The position numbers and the translations under genes are program-made. A stretch of 64,000 bases of DNA from Spirochaetota bacterium. GTDB taxonomy: Bacteria > Spirochaetota > Spirochaetia > Treponematales > UBA12059. Under the pieces are notes generated by a model, which was not told the origin of the DNA, made no database searches, and saw only the letters and a program-made list of their open reading frames with translations. Numbering within the stretch: position 1 is the first letter of the stretch; every line of letters starts with the position of its first letter. The stretch lies in NCBI GenBank assembly GCA_026398615.1, contig JAPLSN010000015.1, positions 1 through 64,000 on the forward strand. Reading direction: 5' to 3'. Positions 6,750-15,607 of the stretch are shown here, piece by piece.

Positions 6750-7232
6750 ATGCGAAGAAAAAGGATTCTCCAGGAGGGCGCTCGCTATCATGTGGTCGCT
6801 CGAGCTAACCGAAGGGAATTGATCATGGATTCGGATGCCATGAAAGATCTTTTCCTGGATGTCGTGAAACGCGCCAAGCGCAAGTATGATTTCCGGATAG
6901 AGAATTTCTGCATCCTGGGAAACCATTTTCACTTTATCATCCAGCCCGGAGACCGCTGTTGTCTTTCTTCCGTCATGCAATGGATCCTGAGTGTATTTGC
7001 CATGACGTTCAATCGTCTGCATCACTACACGGGGCATGTATGGGGTGAACGCTTCCATTCCGTGATCCTGGGTTGTCTTCGTGATTTCTTGCGCGTATTT
7101 TACTACATCGATCAAAATCCAGTGCGAGCAGGGCTGGTCGACGATCCGAAGGATTGGAGATATGGAGATCTGCATCATCGGCGGAAAGGGCTCCATGATG
7201 TCGTCGAGGAAGTCGATTGGATAACTGGTTGA
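6750..7232 (+). CDS. REP-associated tyrosine transposase (RAYT, Y1_Tnp)
   Basis: A 160-residue HUH single-strand transposase of the IS200/IS605-related RAYT group. The HUH pair is GNHFHFIIQ (H59, H61), and the catalytic tyrosine lies in FYYIDQNPVRAGLV (Y118/Y119). The N-terminal ARYHVVARANRRE and the TGHVWGERFHS segment are also family-typical. RAYTs are usually single-copy, domesticated enzymes that move or process short repeats nearby. Here three members of the GGGGACAGAGCT family lie within 125 bp upstream, none downstream. A second, truncated RAYT next to the same repeat occurs at 41722. The gene is less GC-rich than its neighbours. Confidence 0.92.
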   Translation: MRRKRILQEGARYHVVARANRRELIMDSDAMKDLFLDVVKRAKRKYDFRIENFCILGNHFHFIIQPGDRCCLSSVMQWILSVFAMTFNRLHHYTGHVWGERFHSVILGCLRDFLRVFYYIDQNPVRAGLVDDPKDWRYGDLHHRRKGLHDVVEEVDWITG

Positions 7233-7329
7233 TCTCCGATCACGCTTTCCATGTCGAGAATTGATGGAACTGCAGTCGAAAATGGTGCGGCATGTACGCA
7301 TGAATGCTGCAGACCGACATGATTTGGTT

Positions 7330-8760
7330 TCAATCCGTCTTGGCCAACCTTTTCACGATGGCGCCGAGCCGGGCGAGGTCATTTTCCGTGCGCTCCGACC
7401 AGAGGGCTGCGTTGAGTCGGATGTAGTCGCGGTGCTTGTGCGAGGGGGAAAAGATGTAGCCGGGCGCGATGCTGATCCTGGCCTTGACGGCTTCGCGGTA
7501 GAGGGTCAGGGAATCGACGCCGGGCGGCAGGCGGAGCCAGATGACGTAGCCCCCGAGGGGCCGGGCGATCCTCGTTCCCGCCGGGAAGCAGCTTTCGATG
7601 GCACGGTACATCCGGGAGGTTTTTTCGGCGTAGGCCTTGCGGATCTTGCGCAGGTGCTGGTCGTAGCCTCCGCTTTCCAGGTAGCGCTCGATGACGAGCT
7701 GGGGTATGACCGAGGTGCCGGAGTTGAGCGCCATCTTGCGCTTGCGCAGTTCCGGCAGGAAGCGCCCCGGGGCCACCCAGCCGATGCGGTAGCCGGGGGA
7801 GATGTCCTTGGAAAAGGACGAACAGAGGAGGACGAGGCCGGATTCGTCCCAGGACTTGGCGACGCTCGGCCGGCGATCGCCGTAGTAGATCTCCCCGTAG
7901 ATGTCGTTTTCCACGAGGGGGACGCCCTTGAGCGCGAGGAGCTCCACGAGGCGGCGCTTGGACTCGTCTGGCATGAGGCTACCCAAGGGATTGGAAAAAT
8001 TGGTCATGGCGACGACCGCGCGCACCGGGTGGTTTTCCAGGGCGAATTCCAGGGCATCGAGGCTCATGCCCGTGCCGGGATTGGCGGGTATTTCGAGGGC
8101 GTTCAAGTGCAGGGATTCCAGGGCCAGCAGGATGCCGAAGTAGGTGGGCGATTCGATGGCCACGAGGTCGCCGGGGCGGCAGACGGTCTGGAGGCAGAGC
8201 GACATGGCTTCCGAGCAGCCGGCGGTGATGACGAGCTCGTCAGGGCCGAAACGGCAGCCGTAGCCGAAAGCTCGCCTGGCGACCTGGACGCGGAGTCCCT
8301 CGCAACCTTCGGGATAGTCCGAAGTGTCGATGTTGAAGGCGTTGTCCCGCGCCAGTTCGCCGACGATGCGGTTGAGGCGAGCCGTGGGGAGGAGCTCGGG
8401 ATCCTGCGACACGGCGCCGAACTTGGCGAAGTCGGGTTCGTGGTTGTCGCGGAAGAGCTGCATGGACAGTTCATCGATGCTGACGATGGTCGGGTCGCCC
8501 CGGGCGGGGGAGGCTTCGGCCTCCAGGGCAGTACCTCGTGGACGGAATGTGACGTAGTAGCCGGATTGCGGGCGGGCTTCGATGACCCCTCGGGTTTCCA
8601 GGAGCCGGTAGGCCTGGAGGACGGTCATCAGGCTCAAGTCGTGCGTGGTGCTGGATTCACGGAGCGCGGGAATCCGGCTTCCTTCCGGAAAAGTGCCGGC
8701 CTGGATCTGGGCTTCGAGTTCCCGTGCGAAACGTTCGTAGAGTGGTTCTTTCTTTCCCAT
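7330..8760 (-). CDS. MocR-family regulator (GntR HTH + aminotransferase domain)
   Basis: A 476-residue fusion. The N-terminal winged HTH (PLYERFARELEAQIQAGTFP, LMTVLQAYRLLETRGV) binds DNA. The C-terminal fold-type I aminotransferase domain senses PLP or an amino acid, with the PLP lysine in LCSSFSKDISPGYR and the NFSNPLG and CSEAM motifs preserved. MocR proteins often regulate themselves and a divergent gene. The divergent gene here encodes a DUF2917 protein, with repeats of ACTGTTAT between them. A role in vitamin B6 control is not supported by neighbours, so the target pathway is unknown. The gene ends near the RAYT without a clear terminator. Confidence 0.9.
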   Translation of the reverse strand: MGKKEPLYERFARELEAQIQAGTFPEGSRIPALRESSTTHDLSLMTVLQAYRLLETRGVIEARPQSGYYVTFRPRGTALEAEASPARGDPTIVSIDELSMQLFRDNHEPDFAKFGAVSQDPELLPTARLNRIVGELARDNAFNIDTSDYPEGCEGLRVQVARRAFGYGCRFGPDELVITAGCSEAMSLCLQTVCRPGDLVAIESPTYFGILLALESLHLNALEIPANPGTGMSLDALEFALENHPVRAVVAMTNFSNPLGSLMPDESKRRLVELLALKGVPLVENDIYGEIYYGDRRPSVAKSWDESGLVLLCSSFSKDISPGYRIGWVAPGRFLPELRKRKMALNSGTSVIPQLVIERYLESGGYDQHLRKIRKAYAEKTSRMYRAIESCFPAGTRIARPLGGYVIWLRLPPGVDSLTLYREAVKARISIAPGYIFSPSHKHRDYIRLNAALWSERTENDLARLGAIVKRLAKTD

Positions 8761-8828
8761 CGTGTTGCATCCTTGTTATTACTCGCGTAATACAGCATAA
8801 AACAGCACAGATTTCATTATTAAATACT

Positions 8829-8889
8829 ATAACAGTTTGAAAAAAACTCAACTGTTATATGGATAATTGTTGTTTTCTGGTACTGTTAT
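8829..8889. promoter_or_regulatory. Putative MocR operator: ACTGTTAT repeats
   Basis: ATAACAGTT (8829-8837) and AACTGTTAT (8850-8858) form a perfect 9-bp inverted repeat with a 12-bp gap. A further direct ACTGTTAT occurs at 8882-8889, 31 bp from the previous one, about three helical turns. The block lies in a very AT-rich island between the divergent regulator (starting 8760) and the DUF2917 gene (starting 9034). MocR operators commonly combine direct and inverted repeats. Confidence 0.6.
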
Positions 8890-9033
8890 TTTTCTAAAAA
8901 ACAAGCGATGTTCCTTGTTGAAAGCATGAGGCGAGAGTGACCGGAAACGGCATGCAGCCTCACGATCATACTACGGAATATCCGGGTAAGTGCCTGTCTG
9001 AAGGGCGGCGGAAAGCCCGGGAAAGAGGATGAT

Positions 9034-9303
9034 ATGACGACGAATGCCATGAGGACCATCATTACGCCGGAGAAGGGTGCGGGCACAGATTCCATCGACT
9101 CGGGACGCCTGTCCCCGGGACAGGTCGCGAACCTGTCCGCGGTCAAGGGACGGACCCTCGTTTGCACGTCGGGTTGGCTCTGGATCACGTTCGAAAACGA
9201 CTGGCACGACTACGTACTCTGGTCTGGCCAGGAACTCGAGATCGATGTGAATGCCGGCGTCGTGCTCACCGGTCCCCAGGGTGGAAGCTACCGCCTGGAC
9301 TGA
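9034..9303 (+). CDS. DUF2917 family protein
   Basis: An 89-residue protein matching DUF2917: LSPGQVANLSAVKGRTLVC, TSGWLWITFENDWHDYVL, WSGQELEIDVNAGVVL. The pattern is a small all-beta, cupin-like domain with no known reaction. It has no signal peptide and is probably cytoplasmic. AGAGG precedes the ATG. It is divergent from the MocR regulator with ACTGTTAT repeats between, so it is the best candidate target of that regulator. An intrinsic terminator follows. Confidence 0.75.
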   Translation: MTTNAMRTIITPEKGAGTDSIDSGRLSPGQVANLSAVKGRTLVCTSGWLWITFENDWHDYVLWSGQELEIDVNAGVVLTGPQGGSYRLD

Positions 9304-9326
9304 TACGTTCCCTCGTACCGCTGGAG

Positions 9327-9366
9327 AAAGTCCGCATCGCCCGTATGGCGACGCGGACTTTCGTTT
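9327..9366 (+). terminator. Intrinsic terminator after the DUF2917 gene
   Basis: AAAGTCCGC (9327-9335) pairs with GCGGACTTT (9353-9361). The stem ends in T residues and is followed by CGTTTT. Confidence 0.85.
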
Positions 9367-9458
9367 TGGATGGACGGTGCTTGCCCGCTGGACTGCATCC
9401 GCATACACTGGGTGCGGGGGTGTTCCGTCAGACTTCCCCGCCCCGCCAGGAGAACGCC

Positions 9459-9941
9459 ATGCCCATCAGGAAGAAGAGCGACGACACGCCGGAGCTGTCC
9501 AATGCCCAGATCAAGCGGCTCCTTGACCAGACCATGACTCGCTTCGAAAACTGGCGGATAGAGATGGAGCGTAACCCGAACCCGATGATGGTGCATTCCC
9601 TGCGCAACGTGGTGTCCATCGTGGATTCGCTCTCGACGATGGTCGGGAACAAGATGGAATATTCCTACAAGGAACTCGTGGAGCGGATGGCCAGACTGAC
9701 CTCGGACACGGCCAGGCTGAACATGACGATCGTCCAAAGCCTCAAGGACGATGACCTTGCCGACGAGGCGGAACTGAAGAAGATCTCAGGCAGCCTTCTC
9801 GCGCTCGTAAATTCGGCCGTGGCCCTCGCGAAGATGGTCCAGGACGCCTTCGGATCCCCGTCGTTGGTCGGGCCGCATGGCCGTGCCGCGATCGCCAAGG
9901 ATGCCGGCACGGAAGAATCGGGACGGAAGAGGTTGGATTAG
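9459..9941 (+). CDS. Hypothetical helical protein
   Basis: A 160-residue, highly charged, predicted all-helical protein without a signal peptide or membrane segment. Heptad-like stretches (LVERMARLTSDTARLNMTIV, AELKKISGSLLALVNSAVAL) suggest a coiled coil or four-helix bundle. I do not recognise a family. The ATG is preceded by CAGGAG with good spacing. Its 3' end overlaps the convergent DUF4954 gene by four bases. Confidence 0.65.
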   Translation: MPIRKKSDDTPELSNAQIKRLLDQTMTRFENWRIEMERNPNPMMVHSLRNVVSIVDSLSTMVGNKMEYSYKELVERMARLTSDTARLNMTIVQSLKDDDLADEAELKKISGSLLALVNSAVALAKMVQDAFGSPSLVGPHGRAAIAKDAGTEESGRKRLD

Positions 9942-12196
9942 CCTGCGGCGTTTCCGAAGAGTTTCGAGGAGACCAGGGCCGCGCGGGTGCGCCACGCTTC
10001 CATCTCGTCGCGTATCTTCAGGACGAAGGGATTGGTTTTCATTTCGCCCATGACCGCGGCCATTTCCGCCTCGTCCTCGAAGGTCGCTTTCCTGAAGCGG
10101 TTGTCGTAGTCCTTCCTGCGCGTGAGGAACACCTGCTCTTCGACGTATGCAGTCGTCTCGACGAAGCGTCCGAATTCCCCGGCCAGGAAATTCGGCGATC
10201 CGGCCGCCCGGGTTTCGCGCACCCGGTTATCCCGGGCTTCGCGGTACTGGGGGTCGAGATCCCGGAGGCAGGCGTACGCGTGCTCCGCGCGGTCGGCCGG
10301 GTAGTCGGCGACCATGGCGTCGTAGCACGCGTGGACCTCCTTCCACGACGAGACCTCGCCGTCGGTGATCCGCCGCTCCAGCTCGTCGACGCGGAAGCGC
10401 GGAGTGACGAATCCGCCCAGGTTTTCCCACTTCGTGATCCGCTCGTCGCGGAACAGGTCCGCGAGGCGTCCCGCTGCGGCATCGGGCGTATCCTCGAGAT
10501 ATGAGACGAGCGCGCGGACGGCATAGAAGCGGATCATCCTCCGGTAGGCCTTCCACGCCTTGCCCGCCTTGAGCACGACGACGGGTCTTCCCGAATTCTC
10601 GACGTTCTCGGCGAGTACTTCGACCCGGTCGACGTCGGCTTCGGCCGACGAGAGCAGATCGGCACCGATCTTCCTCAGGGCGTCGCGATCGGCCGGAATT
10701 GCCGTCCCGTTCGCGCGCGCCGCGGCGCGGCCGGCCCATTCCTCGAGGAGCGCGATGGCCCGGAACATCTCCTCGGCCGTGTCCGGCGCGAAGGGGGAAA
10801 ACTCCATGGCCTGAACGCGGGTGAGCCGCATGTCGCGGGCGGCGAACTTGGATTCGTTCCGCATCAGGGCATACATGTTGTAGAGCCACCAGTAGGCGGG
10901 CAGGAGTTCCAGGCGGTCGTTCGAGCGGTCGTCGTTGACGAGGCAGAACGGCAGGGGCAGGTCGAGCTCGTGGGGATAATCGCCCTTGGCGAGCAAAGCG
11001 TAGGAGGCGAAACGTGACGAGTGCTTGAGCGAGGTGGACAATCCGGGCCAGAACCCGCGCCCAGCGTCGATCTCGCCGTCGTTGGAGCGGGAGTTGTGGT
11101 TCGAGCCGACGGTGGCCCCGGCGGCCATGTTGGATTGCCCGCGGACGAGGGCCGCTATGAGGAAGCTCGTGTTGTGGTGCTGTTCGTGCGCCGGGAAGAC
11201 GAGGTTGTTGAGCATCTCGCAGCAGGATACCGAGGAGTTGTCGCCGAGCACCGAGTGGATGAGGCGGGCGCCGTACTTGAGGGCGGTGTTGTTGCCGATG
11301 ACGAAGCGCACGGCCTTGCAGCCGTAGAACACGCGGCAGCCGTAGCCGATGATCCCGTTGACGAGCTCGACGCCTTCGCCGATCTGCGTGCGCTCCGTTT
11401 CGCTTGAGTTGATGGTCAGGTTCTTGAGCTTGTTCGCGCCTTTCACGTAGGCGCAGGGGCCGATGCGGACGTCCTTGATGATGCGGTTGTGCTTGATGAC
11501 GCAGCAGTCGCCGATCTCCCCGTAGCGCCCGCGGCGGAGGTCGAAGGCGGACTGGGTCATCTCCCTGAAGCGTTCGAGGAGGCGCGGGTTTCCCCTCCGC
11601 TTGGCCCAGAGGTAGGCGTCGGCGCAGATCATCCCGTCGAAAGGCAATATCGAGCGGCCGCCGGCCTCGTTCATGACGTCGATCCAGACGCGGACGTCCT
11701 CGCTTTCTCCCTCCATCACGATGCCGTTCCCGAACTTGGCGTGGTTGGTCGCGTGGATCTCGTTGTTGCCGATGAGGACGCATTCGTCGCCGATCAGGTA
11801 ATGGGCGATGTACGAGCAGTCGTGGATGGCGCAGCCGTCGCCGATGTCGCAGGACACGATCCGCGAATGGCTCAGGCCCGCCGGGACGGTCAGGTCGTGG
11901 TGCTCGATGACGGTCCGGGAAAGAGTGCCGATGCGGACGAGCCCCGAGAATTCGCAGTCGCGTACGAGCGTGGCGTCGAAGGGGTCGCGCACGAGCAGCC
12001 TTGCCCAATCCGTGCAGGAGTTGGCGTTGAGCACGAGGGTTTCGATCTCGCCGGCGTCCAGGGGACGATAGGATTCAAGCGGTTTCCGGAGCTGGGTATC
12101 GCGTATATGGTATTCGTCGGCGCCGGGCGGGAGCCATTCCGGCGGGACGAAATCGAAGCCGAGTGACGCGTACGGAAGGGATTTGATGTCGTTCAT
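9938..12196 (-). CDS. DUF4954 left-handed beta-helix protein
   Basis: A 752-residue DUF4954 protein, a family known mainly from Spirochaetes and Bacteroidetes. Residues of about 100-400 contain hexapeptide-like repeats of a left-handed beta helix (IGDGCAIHDCSYIAHYLIGD, IGEGVELVNGIIGYGC, VIGNNTALKYGARLIHSVLG), the fold of nucleotide-sugar acyl- and nucleotidyltransferases. The C-terminal part is helical. No nucleotidyltransferase N-domain is seen, so the reaction is unknown. The ATG has no ribosome binding site but a TAGACT box six bases upstream, suggesting a leaderless transcript divergent from the gene at 12272. Confidence 0.85.
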   Translation of the reverse strand: MNDIKSLPYASLGFDFVPPEWLPPGADEYHIRDTQLRKPLESYRPLDAGEIETLVLNANSCTDWARLLVRDPFDATLVRDCEFSGLVRIGTLSRTVIEHHDLTVPAGLSHSRIVSCDIGDGCAIHDCSYIAHYLIGDECVLIGNNEIHATNHAKFGNGIVMEGESEDVRVWIDVMNEAGGRSILPFDGMICADAYLWAKRRGNPRLLERFREMTQSAFDLRRGRYGEIGDCCVIKHNRIIKDVRIGPCAYVKGANKLKNLTINSSETERTQIGEGVELVNGIIGYGCRVFYGCKAVRFVIGNNTALKYGARLIHSVLGDNSSVSCCEMLNNLVFPAHEQHHNTSFLIAALVRGQSNMAAGATVGSNHNSRSNDGEIDAGRGFWPGLSTSLKHSSRFASYALLAKGDYPHELDLPLPFCLVNDDRSNDRLELLPAYWWLYNMYALMRNESKFAARDMRLTRVQAMEFSPFAPDTAEEMFRAIALLEEWAGRAAARANGTAIPADRDALRKIGADLLSSAEADVDRVEVLAENVENSGRPVVVLKAGKAWKAYRRMIRFYAVRALVSYLEDTPDAAAGRLADLFRDERITKWENLGGFVTPRFRVDELERRITDGEVSSWKEVHACYDAMVADYPADRAEHAYACLRDLDPQYREARDNRVRETRAAGSPNFLAGEFGRFVETTAYVEEQVFLTRRKDYDNRFRKATFEDEAEMAAVMGEMKTNPFVLKIRDEMEAWRTRAALVSSKLFGNAAG

Positions 12197-12271
12197 GACG
12201 CGAGTCTAGCCGCAAATGGCGCGAAAACGCAACGTATTGACAAAGGCCGACCGTAGGGGCAATGTTCCCGC
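12197..12271. promoter_or_regulatory. 75-bp divergent promoter region, both sides leaderless
   Basis: Rightward: TTGACA (12237-12242), a 17-bp spacer and a poor CAATGT -10 six bases before ATG 12272. Leftward: TAGACT six bases before ATG 12196, with TTGCGT about 18 bp upstream. Neither start has a ribosome binding site. Confidence 0.5.
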
Positions 12272-12844
12272 ATGGCGTTCACCCAATACGCGACCGACGA
12301 CCCCGTCGCCGCCGAAGTGGAAAAAGCTGCATTTGAAATCTTCCCCCTGCTCGTCGGCGCCGAAAGCCGCCTGCTCCGGGAGCAGTACGCTCTGGCCTTT
12401 TCCAACATCCTCGGCAACCCCGGAGAATTCACCCGCTGCGTCACGGGTTCATCGGGCGACCGCCTCGCGAAAATCAGTGCGCTGCTCGAAGCGTTCCGCG
12501 AGAATGCCGAGCTTCTCGTGGACAAGACCTGGGTCGAAGCCCGCGATGAAGAACGCAAGTCGGCGGTAGCGAAAGAGATCGGCCTGTTCCTGGACTGCTA
12601 CCGTTCGGGCAAGGTCCGCGAAGCGTTTCCGCGATTCCTGTCCCTGGTTCGCGGACTGGCCCACCTGCTGTTCGGCGAGCAGTCTTCAGACCGCGATTTC
12701 GCGGAATACGTGTTCCGCATCGATCCCAGGCTCGGACTCTTTTTCTGGTACGTCGATGAACTCGGGCGAGTCGAAGCTTCAGTCGCGGACGGGATCATGG
12801 AAACCCTGCTCCTGCTCGGAGTTTTCTTCATCGCCAGTTTCTGA
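12272..12844 (+). CDS. Hypothetical helical protein
   Basis: A 190-residue, mostly helical protein with no signal peptide. The last 25 residues (VADGIMETLLLLGVFFIASF) are hydrophobic and could anchor it in the membrane as a tail. Repeated segments such as EKAAFEIFPLLVGAESRLLR and FLDCYRSGKVREAFPRFLSL give no family I can name. It is divergent from the DUF4954 gene across 75 bp, and a TTGACA box lies 29 bp upstream of the start, again without a ribosome binding site. Confidence 0.65.
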   Translation: MAFTQYATDDPVAAEVEKAAFEIFPLLVGAESRLLREQYALAFSNILGNPGEFTRCVTGSSGDRLAKISALLEAFRENAELLVDKTWVEARDEERKSAVAKEIGLFLDCYRSGKVREAFPRFLSLVRGLAHLLFGEQSSDRDFAEYVFRIDPRLGLFFWYVDELGRVEASVADGIMETLLLLGVFFIASF

Positions 12845-12863
12845 AAAATAACCCCTGCATCTT

Positions 12864-12892
12864 TTGATTTTCCCCGCTTTCTGTCGTACAAT
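12864..12892 (+). promoter_or_regulatory. Sigma-70-type promoter of the chemoreceptor gene
   Basis: TTGATT (12864-12869), 17 bp, TACAAT (12887-12892). Transcription would begin about 85 nt before the chosen ATG at 12983. Confidence 0.6.
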
Positions 12893-12982
12893 GGAGTCTC
12901 ATGCCCGGGGCGGGTGGCCCTGAATTCCCCGCCGGGGACATCTCCGCCGGATCGCGTCCGGCGTCCCGAACGGAGCCGTTAC

Positions 12983-14641
12983 ATGGGAAAAAATGCGGTC
13001 GCCGATTTTTTCACGAAGCCGTACCTGGCTTCCCCGCTGATCGTCAGGAGCAAGAGCGCGACCCTATCGGTCGTGGCGATGTCGCTCGGGGGCTTCGCCG
13101 CCACGCTGGCGGCGATCATGTCGGTCACGGGCGCCTTCGCCGTGGCCGCCCTCGTCGCGGGCTTCGCGTGTTTCTGCGCCGCGGTCCTCGGGCTGCTCCG
13201 CGCGGGGCGCTACCGTTTCGCGTCGGGCGCCTTCCTGTATGGCTTGTTCGCCGTCATGTTCCTCGCGATCAAATTCGACCAGTACCGGAACATTTACGAG
13301 TGCTACGTCTTCGGGACCCTCGGAGGGATCCTCCTCATCACGTCCACCCTCGTGTCGGGTAAATCCGCCCAGCCCGTAACCCTTACCGTCCTCATTTTGG
13401 CGGCCATCGCCGCGCTGTACGTCCTGGACACCCTGCCCGGGTCCGGCGGGGCGCCGACCCTGCTGGACATACAATCGCTGGCGACCAGTTTCATCATGGT
13501 GACGGTCGGAGGGGCGTTCGCGCGATCCGTCGTCGCGACGCAGTCGCGGCTGGTGGAGACGGTGGAGCGCGACGCCCTCGTCGAGCGCGACAGGCGCGAA
13601 GCGATCGAGCGGGCGGTCAGCCTCGTCCAGGCCAAGGCGGACGAAATCGGGAAGCGGCTGGTCGCCGCGATCGAGCGCATGACGGCTTCCATCCGGTCGG
13701 CGGAAGTCGCCGTCCGCGGCATAGAAACCGGAGCCGGCGGGCTCGAAACCGCGCTCGACCGCTCCGTTTCCGACAACGAGTCGGCGGTATCCGGCCAGGT
13801 GACCGTGTCGGGCGCGCTGGTCGGATATTCCAGGGAAGTCGATGCCGTGTCCGCAGCGATCGGGCAGATGGCCGCCTCCATCCGCTCCATCGGCGCGAAG
13901 ACCGCGGAAAAACGCGATTCCGTCCGCGCTCTCTCGGGGCTGGCCCGGGACGGCGAGGAGCGGCTCTCCTCCATCCGCAAGGCGGTCCAGGAAGCGCTCG
14001 ACTCGGCCGACCGCATGCTCGAGCTTTCGGCTTTCATCGTGGATGTGGCCGACAGGACCAACCTGCTCGGCATGAACGCGTCGATAGAGGCAGCCCATGC
14101 CGGGGTCCAGGGCCGCGGGTTCGCGGTGGTGGCCGACCAGATCAGGAAACTGGCGGAAGAGGCGGCGAAAAGTTCGCGCGTCATCGCCGACACCCTGAAG
14201 GACACGAGGGAGAGCATCGGGAAGATCGCCGAGGAGGACGCTCGCCTCGAAAAATATTTCAGGCGCATCGCGGACGAAACGAAAGACGTCGCTTCGATGA
14301 TCGAGGAGCTCATTTCCGGCGTGGAGGAGATCTCCGCCGGGGCGGGGGAGATCGTCGGATCCGCGGACCGGGCTTCGTCCCTTTCGGCGCCGACGAAAAA
14401 GGCCGTGGAAACCTCCCGTGAGGCTATCGGGCGATCGTCGGAGAGCATCCGGGCCGTGGAGGAAACCACGGGGGCCGTCCTCGGACGCTGCCGCGAAGCC
14501 TTGGCCCATTTCGGCGACATGACGGGTTCGATAGGCGGGTTGCGCGATCTCGGCATGGAAAACGAGCGGGGCATCGTTGAACTCAGGCGTGCCCTGGACC
14601 TGGCCGGTCCCGACCCGGAAACCGGCGGGTCTCGGACGTGA
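12983..14641 (+). CDS. Methyl-accepting chemotaxis protein, polytopic N-terminus
   Basis: A 552-residue chemoreceptor. Instead of a periplasmic sensor flanked by two helices, the first 190 residues form about six membrane segments (SVVAMSLGGFAATLAAIMSV, VAALVAGFACFCAAVLGLL, ITSTLVSGKSAQPVTLTVLI). It may sense within the membrane. No clear HAMP domain follows. The signalling hairpin tip is conserved (DVADRTNLLGMNASIEAAHA, then GRGFAVVADQIRKLAEEAAK). The output would be CheA/CheW and the periplasmic flagella. The start at 12983 was chosen because translation upstream (GTG 12914) gives a low-complexity extension. The stop overlaps the next gene by GTGA. Confidence 0.88.
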   Translation: MGKNAVADFFTKPYLASPLIVRSKSATLSVVAMSLGGFAATLAAIMSVTGAFAVAALVAGFACFCAAVLGLLRAGRYRFASGAFLYGLFAVMFLAIKFDQYRNIYECYVFGTLGGILLITSTLVSGKSAQPVTLTVLILAAIAALYVLDTLPGSGGAPTLLDIQSLATSFIMVTVGGAFARSVVATQSRLVETVERDALVERDRREAIERAVSLVQAKADEIGKRLVAAIERMTASIRSAEVAVRGIETGAGGLETALDRSVSDNESAVSGQVTVSGALVGYSREVDAVSAAIGQMAASIRSIGAKTAEKRDSVRALSGLARDGEERLSSIRKAVQEALDSADRMLELSAFIVDVADRTNLLGMNASIEAAHAGVQGRGFAVVADQIRKLAEEAAKSSRVIADTLKDTRESIGKIAEEDARLEKYFRRIADETKDVASMIEELISGVEEISAGAGEIVGSADRASSLSAPTKKAVETSREAIGRSSESIRAVEETTGAVLGRCREALAHFGDMTGSIGGLRDLGMENERGIVELRRALDLAGPDPETGGSRT

Positions 14642-15594
14642 CGGGCATGTCGCCTGGAAAGGCCGTTCCGGTCGGCATGGCGGGCGCCGACGATCCCGTA
14701 CTCGTGTTCGCGCGCTCAGGCGGAAGGAGCGGCGCCGCGGCCTCATTGCGCAAGGCCGCGTTGGCCGATCCGAGAATCCGGGCGCTCGCCGCGGAACTGG
14801 AAACCTGGCCGGGGCCCGCGATCGCGAGCCACAAGAGCTCGAAACAGCTGTTCCACAAGCTGTCGTTCCTGGCCGACTGCGGTTTCGGCGCAGGCGACTT
14901 CCCCCGCACGATCGACCGCATCCTTTCAGCGCGCTGCCCCGACGGAATTTTATCGCTGACCATGAACATCGGGAAGGCTCACGGGGGTTCGGGGACGGAC
15001 AGCGCCGCGTGGGCGCTCTGCGACGCGCCCGTGACGACCTGGGCCCTCGCCGCCATGGGAATGGCGCAAGATCCCCGCGTGCTCGCCTCCGTTGCGGGGA
15101 TAGCCGCCTTGGCCGGGGACGTTGGCTGGCCCTGCGCGGTTTCAGCGTCGCTCGGTTCCTGGCGGGGGCCCGGAAAGAAATCCGATCCCTGTCCCTTCGC
15201 GACCCTCGCGTCGCTCCGGATGCTCTCGCCGTACGAAGGGTACGAAGCCGAAAAAAAAGCCGGGATCGAGTGCCTCCTCGGACTCTGGGAACGGAGCCGG
15301 ACGGACCATCCCTACATCTTCCACATGGGCACCGATTTCAGGAAGCTCAAGGCGCCCCTCTTCTGGTACGATCTGCTCTGCGTCGTGGACGTCCTGTCGA
15401 GGCATCCCGCCGCGGTCCGCGACGCGCGATACAAGGACATGCTCGCCCTGGCGCTCGGGAAGCGGACGGAGGGAGGGTTCGTCCCGGAATCGGCATACCT
15501 CGACTGGAAGGATTGGGATTTCGGGCAGAAGAAGAAACCCTCCGCCTGGCTCGATCTCTACGTGGATCGCATCAGGTCAAGATCCGGTACCTGA
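14638..15594 (+). CDS. Alpha/alpha-toroid (prenyltransferase/cyclase-like) protein
   Basis: A 318-residue protein of an uncharacterised family with the all-helical toroid architecture of prenyltransferases and squalene cyclases. Recognisable conserved segments are HKSSKQLFHKLSFLADCGF, GWPCAVSASLGSWRGPGKK, DPCPFATLASLRML, FHMGTDFRKLKAPLFWYDLL and WDFGQKKKPS. The cyclase DxDD and QW motifs are not evident, so terpene chemistry is not supported. The GTG start overlaps the chemoreceptor stop by four bases, with an ATG alternative at 14647, suggesting co-transcription. The gene is convergent with EF-G, 13 bp apart. Confidence 0.65.
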   Translation: MTGMSPGKAVPVGMAGADDPVLVFARSGGRSGAAASLRKAALADPRIRALAAELETWPGPAIASHKSSKQLFHKLSFLADCGFGAGDFPRTIDRILSARCPDGILSLTMNIGKAHGGSGTDSAAWALCDAPVTTWALAAMGMAQDPRVLASVAGIAALAGDVGWPCAVSASLGSWRGPGKKSDPCPFATLASLRMLSPYEGYEAEKKAGIECLLGLWERSRTDHPYIFHMGTDFRKLKAPLFWYDLLCVVDVLSRHPAAVRDARYKDMLALALGKRTEGGFVPESAYLDWKDWDFGQKKKPSAWLDLYVDRIRSRSGT

Positions 15595-15607
15595 GGCTTT
15601 CGGGCGA

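Noticed and set aside
7261-8790. A 509-residue plus-strand open frame opposite the MocR gene
   Set aside because: Exact antisense of a clear GntR/aminotransferase protein; composition is typical of a shadow frame in high-GC DNA.
10227-12008. A 593-residue frame inside the DUF4954 gene
   Set aside because: Arg-rich alternate frame of a well-supported DUF4954 coding sequence.
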